Shown piece by piece: positions 37,070-46,112 of a DNA stretch of 64,000 nucleotides. Source of the DNA: Rhodoluna limnophila (GTDB taxonomy: Bacteria > Actinomycetota > Actinomycetes > Actinomycetales > Microbacteriaceae); assembly GCA_945883505.1 (NCBI GenBank), contig CAMCXL010000004.1, positions 1-64,000 of the forward strand. The letters run 5' to 3'. Below the pieces are notes generated by a model that worked only from the letters and a program-made list of their open reading frames with translations, ran no database searches and was not told the origin of the DNA. Both the position numbers and the translations under genes were made by a program. Positions within the stretch are counted from its first letter, which is position 1; every line of letters begins with the position of its first letter.

Positions 37070-38665
37070 TTGACCGAAAAGCCCGAAGCCGACCTTTCAA
37101 CCACGGCTGGCAAGATTGAGGACCTCCGGGACCGCTACCACCAGGCAGTTCATGCAAGTGGCGATGCGGCAATTGAGAAGCAGCATGCCAAGGGTAAAAA
37201 AACTGCCCGTGAGCGCATCGAAATACTTTTAGACCCGGGCTCCTTTGTTGAGATCGACGAGTTCGTTCGTCACCGATCAACCGCTTTTGGCCTAGACGCC
37301 AACCGTCCATACGGTGACTCTGTGGTCACTGGTTTTGGAACTATCCACGGCAGACAGATTGCCCTGTTCTCCCAGGACTTCACAATCTTTGGTGGTTCGC
37401 TCGGTGAGGCGGCAGGTAACAAGATCATCAAGATCATGGATCTTGCAATTTCCACCGGTGTTCCGCTGGTTGGAATTTTGGACTCCGGAGGTGCCCGCAT
37501 CCAAGAAGGTGTTATTGCCTTGGGTAAGTACGGCGAAATCTTTAAGCGAAACACCATGGCCTCTGGGGTAATTCCTCAGATCTCTATCATCATGGGCCCT
37601 GCCGCAGGTGGAGCTGTTTACTCCCCCGCCCTAACTGATTTTGTAATCATGGTTGATAAAACCTCAAACATGTTTGTCACCGGTCCTGATGTAATCAAGA
37701 CCGTGACCGGAGAAGACGTCGGCATGGAAGAACTAGGTGGAGCTCTGGCTCACAACCAAACCTCGGGAGTTGCGCACTACCTGGCAAGCGACGAGGAAGA
37801 CGCGCTGGATTACGCAAGGACGCTGCTTGGATTCTTACCCGAGAACAATCTTTCAGAATCGGTGGTTTATGACTCAAGCTCAGAACTTGAAGTCACCGAA
37901 GCAGATCGCAAGCTAAACACCTTGATTCCAGATTCACCAAACCAGCCCTATGACATGCACACCGTCATCGAGCACCTGGTTGACGATAGTCACTTCCTCG
38001 AGGTGCAGCCACTTTTTGCACCGAATATCTTGATTGGCTTTGCAAGAATCGATGGCCGAAGCGTTGGCGTAATCGCCAACCAGCCATCGCAGATGGCTGG
38101 AACGCTGAACATCGATGCCGGTGAAAAAGCCGCACGATTTGTAAGGTTCTGCGATGCTTTTTCCATTCCAATTCTTACCCTGGTGGATGTCCCCGGTTAT
38201 CTTCCCGGCACCGACCAGGAATGGGCAGGGGTTATTCGAAGGGGAGCAAAGCTTCTTTACGCCTATGCCGAAGCTACCGTGCCACTAGTTACCGTTATTA
38301 CTAGAAAGGCTTATGGCGGCGCATACATCGTCATGGGATCCAAGCAGCTCGGAGCCGACATTAACCTGGCTTGGCCAACTGCCGAGATTGCGGTTATGGG
38401 AGGTCAGGGAGCTGTCAACATTTTGTTCCGCGACAAGATCAAAGAGGCCGAAGCTGCCGGTAAGAACATATCAGAGGTCAGAGCTCAGCTTGCCGCCGAA
38501 TACACCTATAACGTAGCTTCACCTTTTCTGGCAGCCGAGCGCGGTGAGCTCGATGGAATCATTGAGCCGGCTCTAACCAGGGTCTCTGTTATCAAGGCCC
38601 TGCGTGCGCTTCGCACCAAGCGAGCTAGCCAACCTCCGAAAAAGCATGGAAATATTCCGCTCTAA
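37070..38665 (+). CDS. accD: Acyl-CoA carboxylase beta (carboxyltransferase) subunit
   Basis: A 531-residue carboxyltransferase, the AccD5/PccB-type subunit that moves carboxyl from biotin to acetyl- or propionyl-CoA. It has the N-terminal GGARIQEG-type oxyanion region, QTSGVAH and [15 protein letters not shown]. The TTG start at 37070 has GGAGAG five nt upstream. Its stop overlaps the accE start (TAATG), and birA is divergent from it; AccA lies at 40853. The three should form one acyl-CoA carboxylase for fatty-acid or methyl-branched precursors. Confidence 0.93.
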   Translation: MTEKPEADLSTTAGKIEDLRDRYHQAVHASGDAAIEKQHAKGKKTARERIEILLDPGSFVEIDEFVRHRSTAFGLDANRPYGDSVVTGFGTIHGRQIALFSQDFTIFGGSLGEAAGNKIIKIMDLAISTGVPLVGILDSGGARIQEGVIALGKYGEIFKRNTMASGVIPQISIIMGPAAGGAVYSPALTDFVIMVDKTSNMFVTGPDVIKTVTGEDVGMEELGGALAHNQTSGVAHYLASDEEDALDYARTLLGFLPENNLSESVVYDSSSELEVTEADRKLNTLIPDSPNQPYDMHTVIEHLVDDSHFLEVQPLFAPNILIGFARIDGRSVGVIANQPSQMAGTLNIDAGEKAARFVRFCDAFSIPILTLVDVPGYLPGTDQEWAGVIRRGAKLLYAYAEATVPLVTVITRKAYGGAYIVMGSKQLGADINLAWPTAEIAVMGGQGAVNILFRDKIKEAEAAGKNISEVRAQLAAEYTYNVASPFLAAERGELDGIIEPALTRVSVIKALRALRTKRASQPPKKHGNIPL

Positions 38666-38895
38666 TGAATACTCCAGACGAGCAAGAATTTGCCGAGTCC
38701 GTTCAGGTGGTTGCGGGTAGCCCAACCCCCGAGGAATTGGTTGCGGTGATAGCGGTGCTAGAAGAAGCTAGCAAACAGCAGCAAAAAGCCAGCGCAGCTC
38801 AGCGCTCGACCTGGGCCAAAAACGAACAGATCCTAAGAACCGGTCTGGTGGCCGGAAACGGGCAATGGGGATCTGCTTACAAACAGGGTCTCTAA
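38665..38895 (+). CDS. accE: Acyl-CoA carboxylase epsilon subunit
   Basis: A 76-residue small subunit typical of actinobacterial carboxylases. It has the TPEELVAVIAVLEE helix (about 21-34) and a tryptophan-containing C-terminus (QWGSAYKQGL). It binds AccD and raises activity of the holoenzyme. Its ATG overlaps the accD stop, so stoichiometry may be set by coupled translation. It corresponds to accE5 beside accD5 in mycobacteria. Confidence 0.85.
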   Translation: MNTPDEQEFAESVQVVAGSPTPEELVAVIAVLEEASKQQQKASAAQRSTWAKNEQILRTGLVAGNGQWGSAYKQGL

Positions 38896-38903
38896 TCAGC
38901 CAG

Positions 38904-40112
38904 CTATAGAACCAAGCTTGCGATGGTTTCGAAGTGATGGGTGTGTGGGAAAAGATCGAAAGCCTTAAGCTGCTCAAGTTTGTATCCACCCGATATCAAT
39001 ATCTTTAGATCCCGAGCCAGCGAAACCGGATCACAGGCCACGTACACAATTTTGTTCGGACGCAAAAACAACAGTTGATCAATCACTGCCTTGCCGGCTC
39101 CGGCGCGCGGTGGGTCAAGCACCACCGTGGCACCCGAAAGCTCCAGACTTTGTTTAATCTGCGCTTTTAGAAATCCTTCGACGGGAGCCGAAACGGCCTT
39201 GTGCTTGCCAAGGTCCACAAGGTTTGCACTGGCATCGGAAGTTGCAACCTTGGAAGATTCCACGGTTGTTATGTTTAGGGTCTTTCCATATTTAGTTGCC
39301 AGCGCTCCAGAAAATAGGCCTACTCCCCCGTAGAGATCTAGGTTGTTGGCGGCCGGATCTAATCCTTCAGACATTTGAACTACCTCTTGCGCCAGTAATT
39401 CAGCGGCACCGCGGTGCACCTGCCAGAATCCTCCGCTCGAGATTCGGAATGATCGACCCATTGCTCGCTCGACAAGTTTTTTATCGCCCTTTACTTTTTT
39501 GTCGATGAGCCACTGAACACCTCCGGTTGAAGCGGTGGAGATTTCGATGCGCTTGACATCCTGCCAATTCTTTAGGTGAATGCCCAATTCGTTAATTTCA
39601 GTATTTGCAAGCGGCAAAGATTTCACTGGAACAACCTCGTGAGTTCTCTCCCGGTATGGGCCGGCTACGCCTTCCGAGGAAACGTGCAGTTGAATTCTGG
39701 TGCGGTAGCCAAGGCCGTTTATGAGCTCATCGCCTGGCACCGGCAGCACAGGAACCTCGCGCTCGATTCCTCCCATCCGAGAAAGCGACTCGGTGAGCAC
39801 TTCGGTTTTTAGCCTGCGCTGATAGTCAAGTTTCAGGTGGCCAAACTCGGCGCCTCCGGCGCCTAACCGATCTGCTTCTTTCCAGATGTGTTCAACTCTG
39901 GAACCTGAAGGGTCTAAGACTTCAACGGTCTCCGCTCTACAAAACGAGCCGCCTTTATCTTCGAAAACTCTGGCCCGGACTTTTTCTCCCGGTGCAGTGT
40001 GTGAAACAAAAACCACCCGGCCCTGGTGCCTGGCAACGAAGATCCCTCCGTGGGCCACCTTCTCTATCTCCAGTTCGATTTCGGAATTTAGCCAGTTTTC
40101 AGTTTTTGTCAT
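38904..40112 (-). CDS. TrmA/RlmCD-family 23S rRNA or tRNA uracil-C5 methyltransferase
   Basis: A 402-residue SAM-dependent RNA methyltransferase. An N-terminal TRAM domain (about 8-65) contains the GGIFVARHQGRVVFV core. The catalytic domain has LDLYGGVGLFS (SAM binding), the cysteine in ACDPVSLARDL (nucleophile, about 358) and the base HHFET. The [4Fe-4S] cysteines of RlmD are absent. The RNA target cannot be told. Only 8 bp separate it from accE on the opposite strand. Confidence 0.88.
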   Translation of the reverse strand: MTKTENWLNSEIELEIEKVAHGGIFVARHQGRVVFVSHTAPGEKVRARVFEDKGGSFCRAETVEVLDPSGSRVEHIWKEADRLGAGGAEFGHLKLDYQRRLKTEVLTESLSRMGGIEREVPVLPVPGDELINGLGYRTRIQLHVSSEGVAGPYRERTHEVVPVKSLPLANTEINELGIHLKNWQDVKRIEISTASTGGVQWLIDKKVKGDKKLVERAMGRSFRISSGGFWQVHRGAAELLAQEVVQMSEGLDPAANNLDLYGGVGLFSGALATKYGKTLNITTVESSKVATSDASANLVDLGKHKAVSAPVEGFLKAQIKQSLELSGATVVLDPPRAGAGKAVIDQLLFLRPNKIVYVACDPVSLARDLKILISGGYKLEQLKAFDLFPHTHHFETIASLVL

Positions 40113-40138
40113 CCCACCAGTGTTTCACAGCTACAAAG

Positions 40139-40144
40139 TAGTCT
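40139..40144 (+). promoter_or_regulatory. -10 element for leaderless maf
   Basis: TAGTCT ends six nt before the GTG start of maf at 40151. No ribosome-binding site is visible, so a leaderless message is likely. Confidence 0.45.
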
Positions 40145-40150
40145 TGTCAG

Positions 40151-40777
40151 GTGACCCGATTAGTTCTAGCTTCTTCTTCCCCGGCAAGGCTGGCGCTATT
40201 GCGCTCCTCGGGGATTGATCCCGAAATAGTGCTACCCGATGCGGACGAGGAAGCGCTAACACTGGCAGCCAGGCAAAAAAACCCAGAGCTTCGGGCAGAG
40301 CAATTGGTTGGCATGCTGGCAAAGGCGAAAGCCGAATCGGTGCTCACCAACACCTCTACCCACGGAGCACTTATTTTGGGTGGCGACTCAGCCCTTGAAT
40401 TTCAGGGACAAATCCTTGGTAAACCCCACGAGCCCGAGGTTGCGATAAGGCGCTGGTTGGATCTAAGTGGAAATCAAGGTGTCTTACACAGCGGACACTA
40501 TTTGATTGACAACCGCTTCCCCACTAATCCGGTTGGGTCTTCAATGGTGAGCTCAACCAAGGTATTTTTCTCAAAACTCTCAGAGCAAGAAATTAGAGAC
40601 TACGTCGCAACCGGTGAACCGCTGAAAGTTGCCGGAGCCTTCACAATCGATGGCTTAGGCGGGGCCTTTATAGATCGAATCGAGGGTGATTCTCACACCG
40701 TGGTTGGACTATCGCTGAAGGTGCTTCGCGAGCTGGCAGCTGGCTTTGGGGTCCATTACCCAAGTTTTTGGCGCTAA
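40151..40777 (+). CDS. maf: Maf-family nucleotide pyrophosphatase
   Basis: A 208-residue Maf protein that hydrolyses non-canonical or excess NTPs such as dTTP/UTP. The N-terminal LVLASSSPARLALLR signature, the metal-site GGDSALEF (usually DT in this position) and the GAFTIDGLGGAFIDRIEGD segment are intact. The GTG start is six nt after a TAGTCT box. It sits between the carboxylase beta and alpha genes, as Rv3282 does in mycobacteria. Confidence 0.88.
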   Translation: MTRLVLASSSPARLALLRSSGIDPEIVLPDADEEALTLAARQKNPELRAEQLVGMLAKAKAESVLTNTSTHGALILGGDSALEFQGQILGKPHEPEVAIRRWLDLSGNQGVLHSGHYLIDNRFPTNPVGSSMVSSTKVFFSKLSEQEIRDYVATGEPLKVAGAFTIDGLGGAFIDRIEGDSHTVVGLSLKVLRELAAGFGVHYPSFWR

Positions 40778-40838
40778 TCACAGCCTAATTCGGCTTTATT
40801 TTGTAGCTAAGCGCCAATCTCGACCCCGGTTATCCGAA

Positions 40839-40844
40839 TAGGCT
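40839..40844 (+). promoter_or_regulatory. -10 element near accA start
   Basis: TAGGCT ends eight nt before the accA ATG at 40853, with no ribosome-binding site. The leader would be at most one or two bases. Confidence 0.35.
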
Positions 40845-40852
40845 TTTGTCTT

Positions 40853-42625
40853 ATGGCAGGACCGATCCGAAAAGTCCTCATCGCAAACCGTGGTGAGATC
40901 GCCGTTCGCATCGCAAGAGCCGCCAAAGACTCCGGAAGATTATCGGTAGCGGTCTATGCCGACCAAGACCGAGACAGCCTGCATGTAAAGGTGGCCGATG
41001 AGGCCTACGCCCTAAATGGCATAACCTCGGCTGAGACTTACCTGGTCATAGAGAAGCTACTGTCAGTAGCCAAAAGAAGTGGTTCTGACTCGGTTCACCC
41101 GGGTTATGGATTCCTGGCTGAAAATGCCGACTTTGCACGAGCCGTAATTAATGCCGGGCTTACCTGGATCGGCCCATCCCCGGAAGCCATCGAACGACTC
41201 GGGGATAAAGTATCCGCCCGTCACGTGGCTGAGAAAGTTGGCGCTCCGCTAGCCCCTGGAACTTTGAATCCGGTTGCCGATGCCAAGGAAGTTCTGGATT
41301 TTGTGAAAAAGCACGGTCTCCCGGTTGCCATCAAGGCAGCCTACGGCGGCGGCGGCCGAGGTATCAAAGTCGCTTACCAGGAATCAGAAGTTGCAGAACT
41401 TTTTGAATCAGCAACAAGAGAGGCAATCGCGGCATTTGGTCGCGGCGAGTGCTTCGTTGAAAAATACCTAGAAAAACCTCGTCACGTTGAAACTCAGTGC
41501 CTAGCCGATTCCAAGGGAAACGTAGTTGTGGTTTCCACTCGCGATTGCTCGCTGCAGCGAAGACACCAGAAGCTGGTCGAGGAAGCCCCGGCACCTTTTT
41601 TGACAGCGGAGCAAAACAAAAAACTTTACGAATCTTCGAAGGCCATCCTAAAAGAGGTTGGCTACTTAGGTGCCGGCACTTGTGAATTCCTAGTGGCCCA
41701 AGACGGAACAATTTCCTTTCTTGAAGTGAACACCCGTCTGCAGGTTGAACACCCGGTCTCGGAGGAAGTCACCGGTCTTGATCTGGTTAGAGAACAGTTC
41801 CGCATCGCAGAAGGTGGACTAATTGATTACCCGGACCCGGTTGTTTCAGGTCACAGCTTTGAGTTTCGAATCAACGGTGAAGACCCGGGTCGAAACTTCA
41901 TGCCTGCCCCAGGTTCGGTTCACGTCTTTAAGGCTCCGAGTGGCCCGGGTGTTCGAGTAGACAGCGGAGTGGAATCTGGAGATGTGATCTCTGGAAACTT
42001 TGACTCGATGATCGCAAAGCTAATCGTCTCGGGTAAAGACCGAACCGAAGCGCTGGAGCGATCCAGAAGAGCACTTGCCGAAATGGAAGTTCTCGGTCTT
42101 CCAACCGTTATTCCATTCCACCGAAAGATTGTTAACGATCCGGCCTTTATTGCTTCTGACGGGAAGTTTGGCGTCTACACCAGATGGATCGAAACCGAGT
42201 GGAAAAACACTCTGGAGCCATGGGGTGGAACAGCTGATCAGCAAGATGTTGACCCGGTCACCAGAAATAATGTGGTTGTAGAAGTTGAGGGAAAGCGCAT
42301 CGAGGTAAGCATTCCTGCTCGCTTCCTTCACTCCGGACCCGGTTCCCAAACCGCCGGGCGAGCACCCAGAAGAAAGATTTCTGCTCATCACGCTTCCGCA
42401 GGGGCAACTGCTACCTCGATCAAGGCGCCCATGCAGGCCACCGTTGTGAAGCTTGCGGTCAAGGTCGGCGACAAAGTAGTCGAGGGCGATCAGGTTCTGG
42501 TGCTGGAGGCAATGAAGATGGAGCAGTCCATCACATCCTCGAGGGATGGAGTAATCAAAGCCGTTAAGGTTTCCGTTGGTGAAACTATCGCTTCCGGGAC
42601 TGTTCTTGTGGAGTTTGAGAACTAG
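40853..42625 (+). CDS. accA: Acyl-CoA carboxylase alpha subunit (biotin carboxylase plus BCCP)
   Basis: A 590-residue fusion. Residues 1 to about 450 are biotin carboxylase with ATP-grasp motifs ([22 protein letters not shown], and [12 protein letters not shown]). The C-terminal domain (about 520-590) is the biotin carrier with VLEAMKMEQ, whose lysine is biotinylated by BirA. A variable alanine-rich linker joins them. It is the AccA3 type of actinobacteria. Confidence 0.95.
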   Translation: MAGPIRKVLIANRGEIAVRIARAAKDSGRLSVAVYADQDRDSLHVKVADEAYALNGITSAETYLVIEKLLSVAKRSGSDSVHPGYGFLAENADFARAVINAGLTWIGPSPEAIERLGDKVSARHVAEKVGAPLAPGTLNPVADAKEVLDFVKKHGLPVAIKAAYGGGGRGIKVAYQESEVAELFESATREAIAAFGRGECFVEKYLEKPRHVETQCLADSKGNVVVVSTRDCSLQRRHQKLVEEAPAPFLTAEQNKKLYESSKAILKEVGYLGAGTCEFLVAQDGTISFLEVNTRLQVEHPVSEEVTGLDLVREQFRIAEGGLIDYPDPVVSGHSFEFRINGEDPGRNFMPAPGSVHVFKAPSGPGVRVDSGVESGDVISGNFDSMIAKLIVSGKDRTEALERSRRALAEMEVLGLPTVIPFHRKIVNDPAFIASDGKFGVYTRWIETEWKNTLEPWGGTADQQDVDPVTRNNVVVEVEGKRIEVSIPARFLHSGPGSQTAGRAPRRKISAHHASAGATATSIKAPMQATVVKLAVKVGDKVVEGDQVLVLEAMKMEQSITSSRDGVIKAVKVSVGETIASGTVLVEFEN

Positions 42626-42658
42626 ATTTCTAGTCCCTTCTTGGGGCGCATAAGGCTC

Positions 42659-42689
42659 TTGGCAGAAAAGTTGCCCTGGGAGCTAGACT
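42659..42689 (+). promoter_or_regulatory. Promoter of the purine nucleoside phosphorylase gene, leaderless
   Basis: TTGGCA (42659-42664) and TAGACT (42684-42689) are separated by 19 bp. The -10 ends seven nt before the ATG at 42697 and no ribosome-binding site is present. Confidence 0.5.
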
Positions 42690-42696
42690 CACATCC

Positions 42697-43518
42697 ATGA
42701 CTAACCCCCTAGAGCTACTCTCAAATAGCCCCTTCGAAATAGCCCAGCAAGCCGCTGATCAGATTCGCGAAGCGACGGGAGTGGCAAAGCACGATATTGC
42801 TTTAACCCTTGGGTCGGGGTGGGCCAAGGCCGCCGATTTGATTGGTGAGACGGTTGCAACGGTTCCAGCCAAAGACATCATTGGATTTTCGGCTCCGGTT
42901 GTTGAAGGTCACGTCGCCTCGATTCGATCAATTAAGCTTCCAGGCGGTAAGCACGCTTTAGTTCTTGGAGCAAGGACCCATTACTACGAAGGTCACGGGG
43001 TTCGTCGTGTGGTGCACGGAGTTCGAACTGCAGCGGCAACTGGCGCCAAGATCATGATTCTCACAAACGGTTGCGGCGGCATAAAAGAAACTTGGAAGCC
43101 GGGGACACCGGTTTTGATTAGCGATCACATCAACCTAACCGCCGATAGTCCACTCGAGGGTGCAACCTTCATTGACCTAACTGACCTTTACTCGAAGCGG
43201 CTTCGAGAAATTGCCAAGACTGTTGATGCCTCGTTGGACGAAGGAATCTATGCACAGTTCCGCGGTCCCCACTACGAAACTCCAGCCGAAGTTCAAATGG
43301 TCAAGCACATGGGCGGTCACCTAGTCGGAATGTCCACAGCCCTCGAGGCAATCGCCGCCCGCGAAGCGGGAATGGAGATTCTAGGTTTTTCTCTGATGAC
43401 AAACCTGGCTGCCGGTGTTCAAAAAACCCCACTCTCGCACGCCGAGGTCCTGGAAGCTGGGCGCGAGGCCGAGCCGAGAATTAGTGCCCTGCTGGCTTCG
43501 ATCATCGACAAGCTATGA
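42697..43518 (+). CDS. punA: Purine nucleoside phosphorylase
   Basis: A 273-residue trimeric-type PNP that phosphorolyses inosine and guanosine to base and ribose-1-phosphate. TLGSGWAKAADLI (phosphate loop), RTHYYEGHG, EIQM-like YETPAEVQM and the MSTALEAIAARE/GFSLMTNLAAG region are present. Its stop overlaps the mutase gene start by 4 bp (ATGA). It resembles Rv3307, next to Rv3308 (pmmB) in mycobacteria. Confidence 0.93.
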   Translation: MTNPLELLSNSPFEIAQQAADQIREATGVAKHDIALTLGSGWAKAADLIGETVATVPAKDIIGFSAPVVEGHVASIRSIKLPGGKHALVLGARTHYYEGHGVRRVVHGVRTAAATGAKIMILTNGCGGIKETWKPGTPVLISDHINLTADSPLEGATFIDLTDLYSKRLREIAKTVDASLDEGIYAQFRGPHYETPAEVQMVKHMGGHLVGMSTALEAIAAREAGMEILGFSLMTNLAAGVQKTPLSHAEVLEAGREAEPRISALLASIIDKL

Positions 43519-45143
43519 CCTCTTTAGAGAATTTGATTGCCCAAGCCAAAAGCTGGCAGGCCCAAGACCCGGATCCCGAAACTCGCGCCGAGCTCGATGC
43601 TCTAATCGCCGAAGGAAACGAAGCTGGGCTTGCAGATCGATTTGGGTCACGCCTGGGCTTTGGAACAGCCGGGCTTCGCGGAGAGCTTGGAGCTGGACCA
43701 AATCGGATGAACCGCGTTCTGGTGGCGCAAGCTGCCGTTGGAATAGCTAGGTATCTGAAGGCAAATTTTGATGATCCAAGTTGTGTGATTGGCTTTGACG
43801 CCAGAAAGAACTCGGACATTTTTGCTAAAGACTCGGCCGAGATTCTCACCGGTCTCGGTGTTAGGGCTTATCTCTACGATTCCCTGGTTGCAACACCAAT
43901 GGTTGCCTTCGCGGTTCGCGAGCTTGGTTGCTCAGCTGGGGTTATGGTTACCGCCTCTCACAATCCGCCAGCTGACAACGGCTACAAGGTTTTTGATCAC
44001 ACCGGTTCGCAGATCATCCCTCCGATGGATGCGCTAATCGCTAAAGAAATTGCTAAATTCGCAGACCAAGAATTGGTATCAGAGCTTTCCAGGTCCGATG
44101 ACTATTCGGCTGTTCCGGCAAATATCTCCATCGATTATCTTCAAGGGGTTAGTGGATTGCTCAATAGGCACTCTGACCGAAAGCCCATCAAGATTGTTTA
44201 CTCAGCTATGCACGGAGTTGGGTCAGAGTTCATCGAGAAAATCTTTGAACTATCCGGCATGGACCCACTGATTCAAGTTGCTGCTCAGCAGGTGCCGGAC
44301 GGTTCTTTCCCAACAGTTGCTTTTCCTAACCCTGAAGAACCAGGTGCTATGGACCTGTCAATGGCAGAAGCAAAGGCATCAAATGCTGATCTTGTTATGG
44401 CAAACGATCCAGATGCGGATCGACTTTGCGTGGCATACCGAGATTCAGTTGGGAACTACGTTCAGTTAACCGGTGACGAATTGGGGCTTGTTCTTGCCGA
44501 GGAACTTGCCGGGCGCGCCAAGCGCGCTGCAGCTAAGGGATCTTTGGCCTGCTCGATAGTTTCGAGCTCGGCCATCGGTAAAGTTGCCGAGCACTACGGG
44601 CTTGGGTTTAGTCAGACCCTCACGGGATTTAAGTGGGTTGGACGAGTTCCAAACCTAATCTTTGGATACGAGGAAGCACTCGGCTACTGCGTGGATTCAA
44701 AAAGAGTCAAAGACAAAGATGGTTTGTCAGCAGCTCTGGTGGTTGCCGATATTGCATCAACTCTTGCTACCCAGGGCTACACCATTGGCGATCAGCTCGA
44801 AAAACTCTCTGAAAGATATGGCTATTTTGCAACCGGACAGATTTCTTTCCGAGTCAAGGACCTAACAATCATCGAAAAGCTCATGGCCAGACTTCGCGCT
44901 AACCCGTTGAAAGAACTTGCTGGAGTCCAGCTCGCTGTCACAGACTTTCTTGAGGGCTGGGGAGAATTTCCAGGCACTGACGCAATTCAGTTTGATTTGG
45001 CGGATGGCCGAAGGGTGATTGTTCGTCCCTCTGGTACCGAACCAAAACTCAAGTGTTACCTGCAAGCTATTGGTGACACGCGAGAAAGATCCCAGATACT
45101 ACTTGCGGAACTTAGGGAAGCAATGGCGAAGGTGCTCGACTAG
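43515..45143 (+). CDS. pmmB: PGM2-type phospho-sugar mutase
   Basis: A 542-residue alpha-D-phosphohexomutase. The phosphoserine is in TASHNPPADNGYK, the metal loop is NDPDADR, and the phosphate site RPSGTEPKLKCY is near the C-terminus. The length and GFGTAGLRG motif fit the PGM2/PmmB subgroup, some of which are phosphopentomutases. Its translational coupling to purine nucleoside phosphorylase suggests ribose-1-phosphate is a substrate; this is inferred. The stop is shared with the convergent gene (CTAG). Confidence 0.88.
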   Translation: MTSLENLIAQAKSWQAQDPDPETRAELDALIAEGNEAGLADRFGSRLGFGTAGLRGELGAGPNRMNRVLVAQAAVGIARYLKANFDDPSCVIGFDARKNSDIFAKDSAEILTGLGVRAYLYDSLVATPMVAFAVRELGCSAGVMVTASHNPPADNGYKVFDHTGSQIIPPMDALIAKEIAKFADQELVSELSRSDDYSAVPANISIDYLQGVSGLLNRHSDRKPIKIVYSAMHGVGSEFIEKIFELSGMDPLIQVAAQQVPDGSFPTVAFPNPEEPGAMDLSMAEAKASNADLVMANDPDADRLCVAYRDSVGNYVQLTGDELGLVLAEELAGRAKRAAAKGSLACSIVSSSAIGKVAEHYGLGFSQTLTGFKWVGRVPNLIFGYEEALGYCVDSKRVKDKDGLSAALVVADIASTLATQGYTIGDQLEKLSERYGYFATGQISFRVKDLTIIEKLMARLRANPLKELAGVQLAVTDFLEGWGEFPGTDAIQFDLADGRRVIVRPSGTEPKLKCYLQAIGDTRERSQILLAELREAMAKVLD

Positions 45144-45802
45144 GCCTTTGGGTTTTTAACGTAGGCTCTAACACTTGCCGGAACTTCTAGCCCGGCCGAC
45201 TCTTCGTCACTTGGAATTGGTTCTTCGGCGACCAGATGCACAGGTATAACTCCAGACCAAACTCCGGTGCCGGATCCTTCATCGTCTTCTGGCATTCCAG
45301 TTCTAACCTTCACCGACGCCTCGTCAAGAGCCAAAGAAAGCAATGTCGTTGCCGCTAATTCTTTGGCTGTTGAGGTCCGAACTTCGCTGACTCTTCCAGG
45401 TAGCAAACCATTACTTACCTTTTCGAGCAGTTCGTTTTTCTCCGGTCCGGTAATTTCTTCGGCCGATCCTAAAATTACAACGCTTCGGTAGTTCATGCTC
45501 GAGTCAAAAGTTGTCCTTGCAACCACCATGCCATCGAGCTTGGTCACCGTCACACAAGTTGGAACTCCCTTGGCCAGTTCTCTCATGAACCTGGCTCCGG
45601 AGGAACCGTGAATCAAAATTCTGTCGCCATCACGAGCGAAGGCATAGGGAAGAACAAATGGCTGGCCGTTTTCAACATATCCGACGTGACACAAAATGGT
45701 GGAGTCCAAGATTGCATACATCTCGTCGCGGTCTTCGACCGAGCGCTTTTTTAGCCGGTTGAGGGTAGTTCTGTCGGTTTGACCTGGTTTTGGAAGTGCC
45801 AT
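45140..45802 (-). CDS. PPOX-related FMN-binding protein
   Basis: A 220-residue protein of the pyridoxamine-5'-phosphate-oxidase-like (NimA/Pyridox_ox_2) superfamily. Recognisable are LDSTILCHVGYVENGQPFVLPYAF (the N-terminal strand pair, about 32-55) and SSGARFMRELAKG. Such proteins bind FMN or F420 and reduce diverse substrates; the substrate here is unknown. It follows the PTS IIB gene by 17 bp in the same direction. Confidence 0.8.
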   Translation of the reverse strand: MALPKPGQTDRTTLNRLKKRSVEDRDEMYAILDSTILCHVGYVENGQPFVLPYAFARDGDRILIHGSSGARFMRELAKGVPTCVTVTKLDGMVVARTTFDSSMNYRSVVILGSAEEITGPEKNELLEKVSNGLLPGRVSEVRTSTAKELAATTLLSLALDEASVKVRTGMPEDDEGSGTGVWSGVIPVHLVAEEPIPSDEESAGLEVPASVRAYVKNPKA

Positions 45803-45819
45803 GGCAAGAGCCTATAGCT

Positions 45820-46092
45820 TCAGAGCAAAGCCTTGGAAAGCTTGGCGTTTAGCTCTTCTAAATCAAAGAAGTGATCGATTGCGATGATCTCGGCGTTTAC
45901 TCCCCTAAGCGATTCCACTAATTCAGGAGTAGTGAGAATAATCTGGGCATCGAAAGATGCCTTCCTGGCTGTGGACATGTCCGCCGCTTCAACGGTTGCT
46001 TCAACGCCCAACATCTTCAGCACCTTTTCGGCGTTTATCTTCAAGAGCACCGAGGTGCCAATACCCATGCCACAAACAGCAATAATCTTCAC
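45820..46092 (-). CDS. PTS sugar-specific EIIB component, ascorbate/lactose-like
   Basis: A 90-residue EIIB with the phospho-cysteine P-loop CGMGIGTS (C7). In PTS, EIIB receives phosphate from EIIA and passes it to the sugar bound by EIIC. It starts with GTG at 46092, 20 bp after the EIIA stop. No EIIC is present next to it, which is unusual, so it may serve a regulatory role or use a distant permease. Confidence 0.88.
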   Translation of the reverse strand: MKIIAVCGMGIGTSVLLKINAEKVLKMLGVEATVEAADMSTARKASFDAQIILTTPELVESLRGVNAEIIAIDHFFDLEELNAKLSKALL

Positions 46093-46112
46093 TTAGCTAT
46101 TGTGCCAAGAAG

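Noticed and set aside
37292-38171. Several minus-strand open frames inside accD
   Set aside because: No ribosome-binding sites or recognisable motifs; the plus-strand AccD frame is continuous and conserved.
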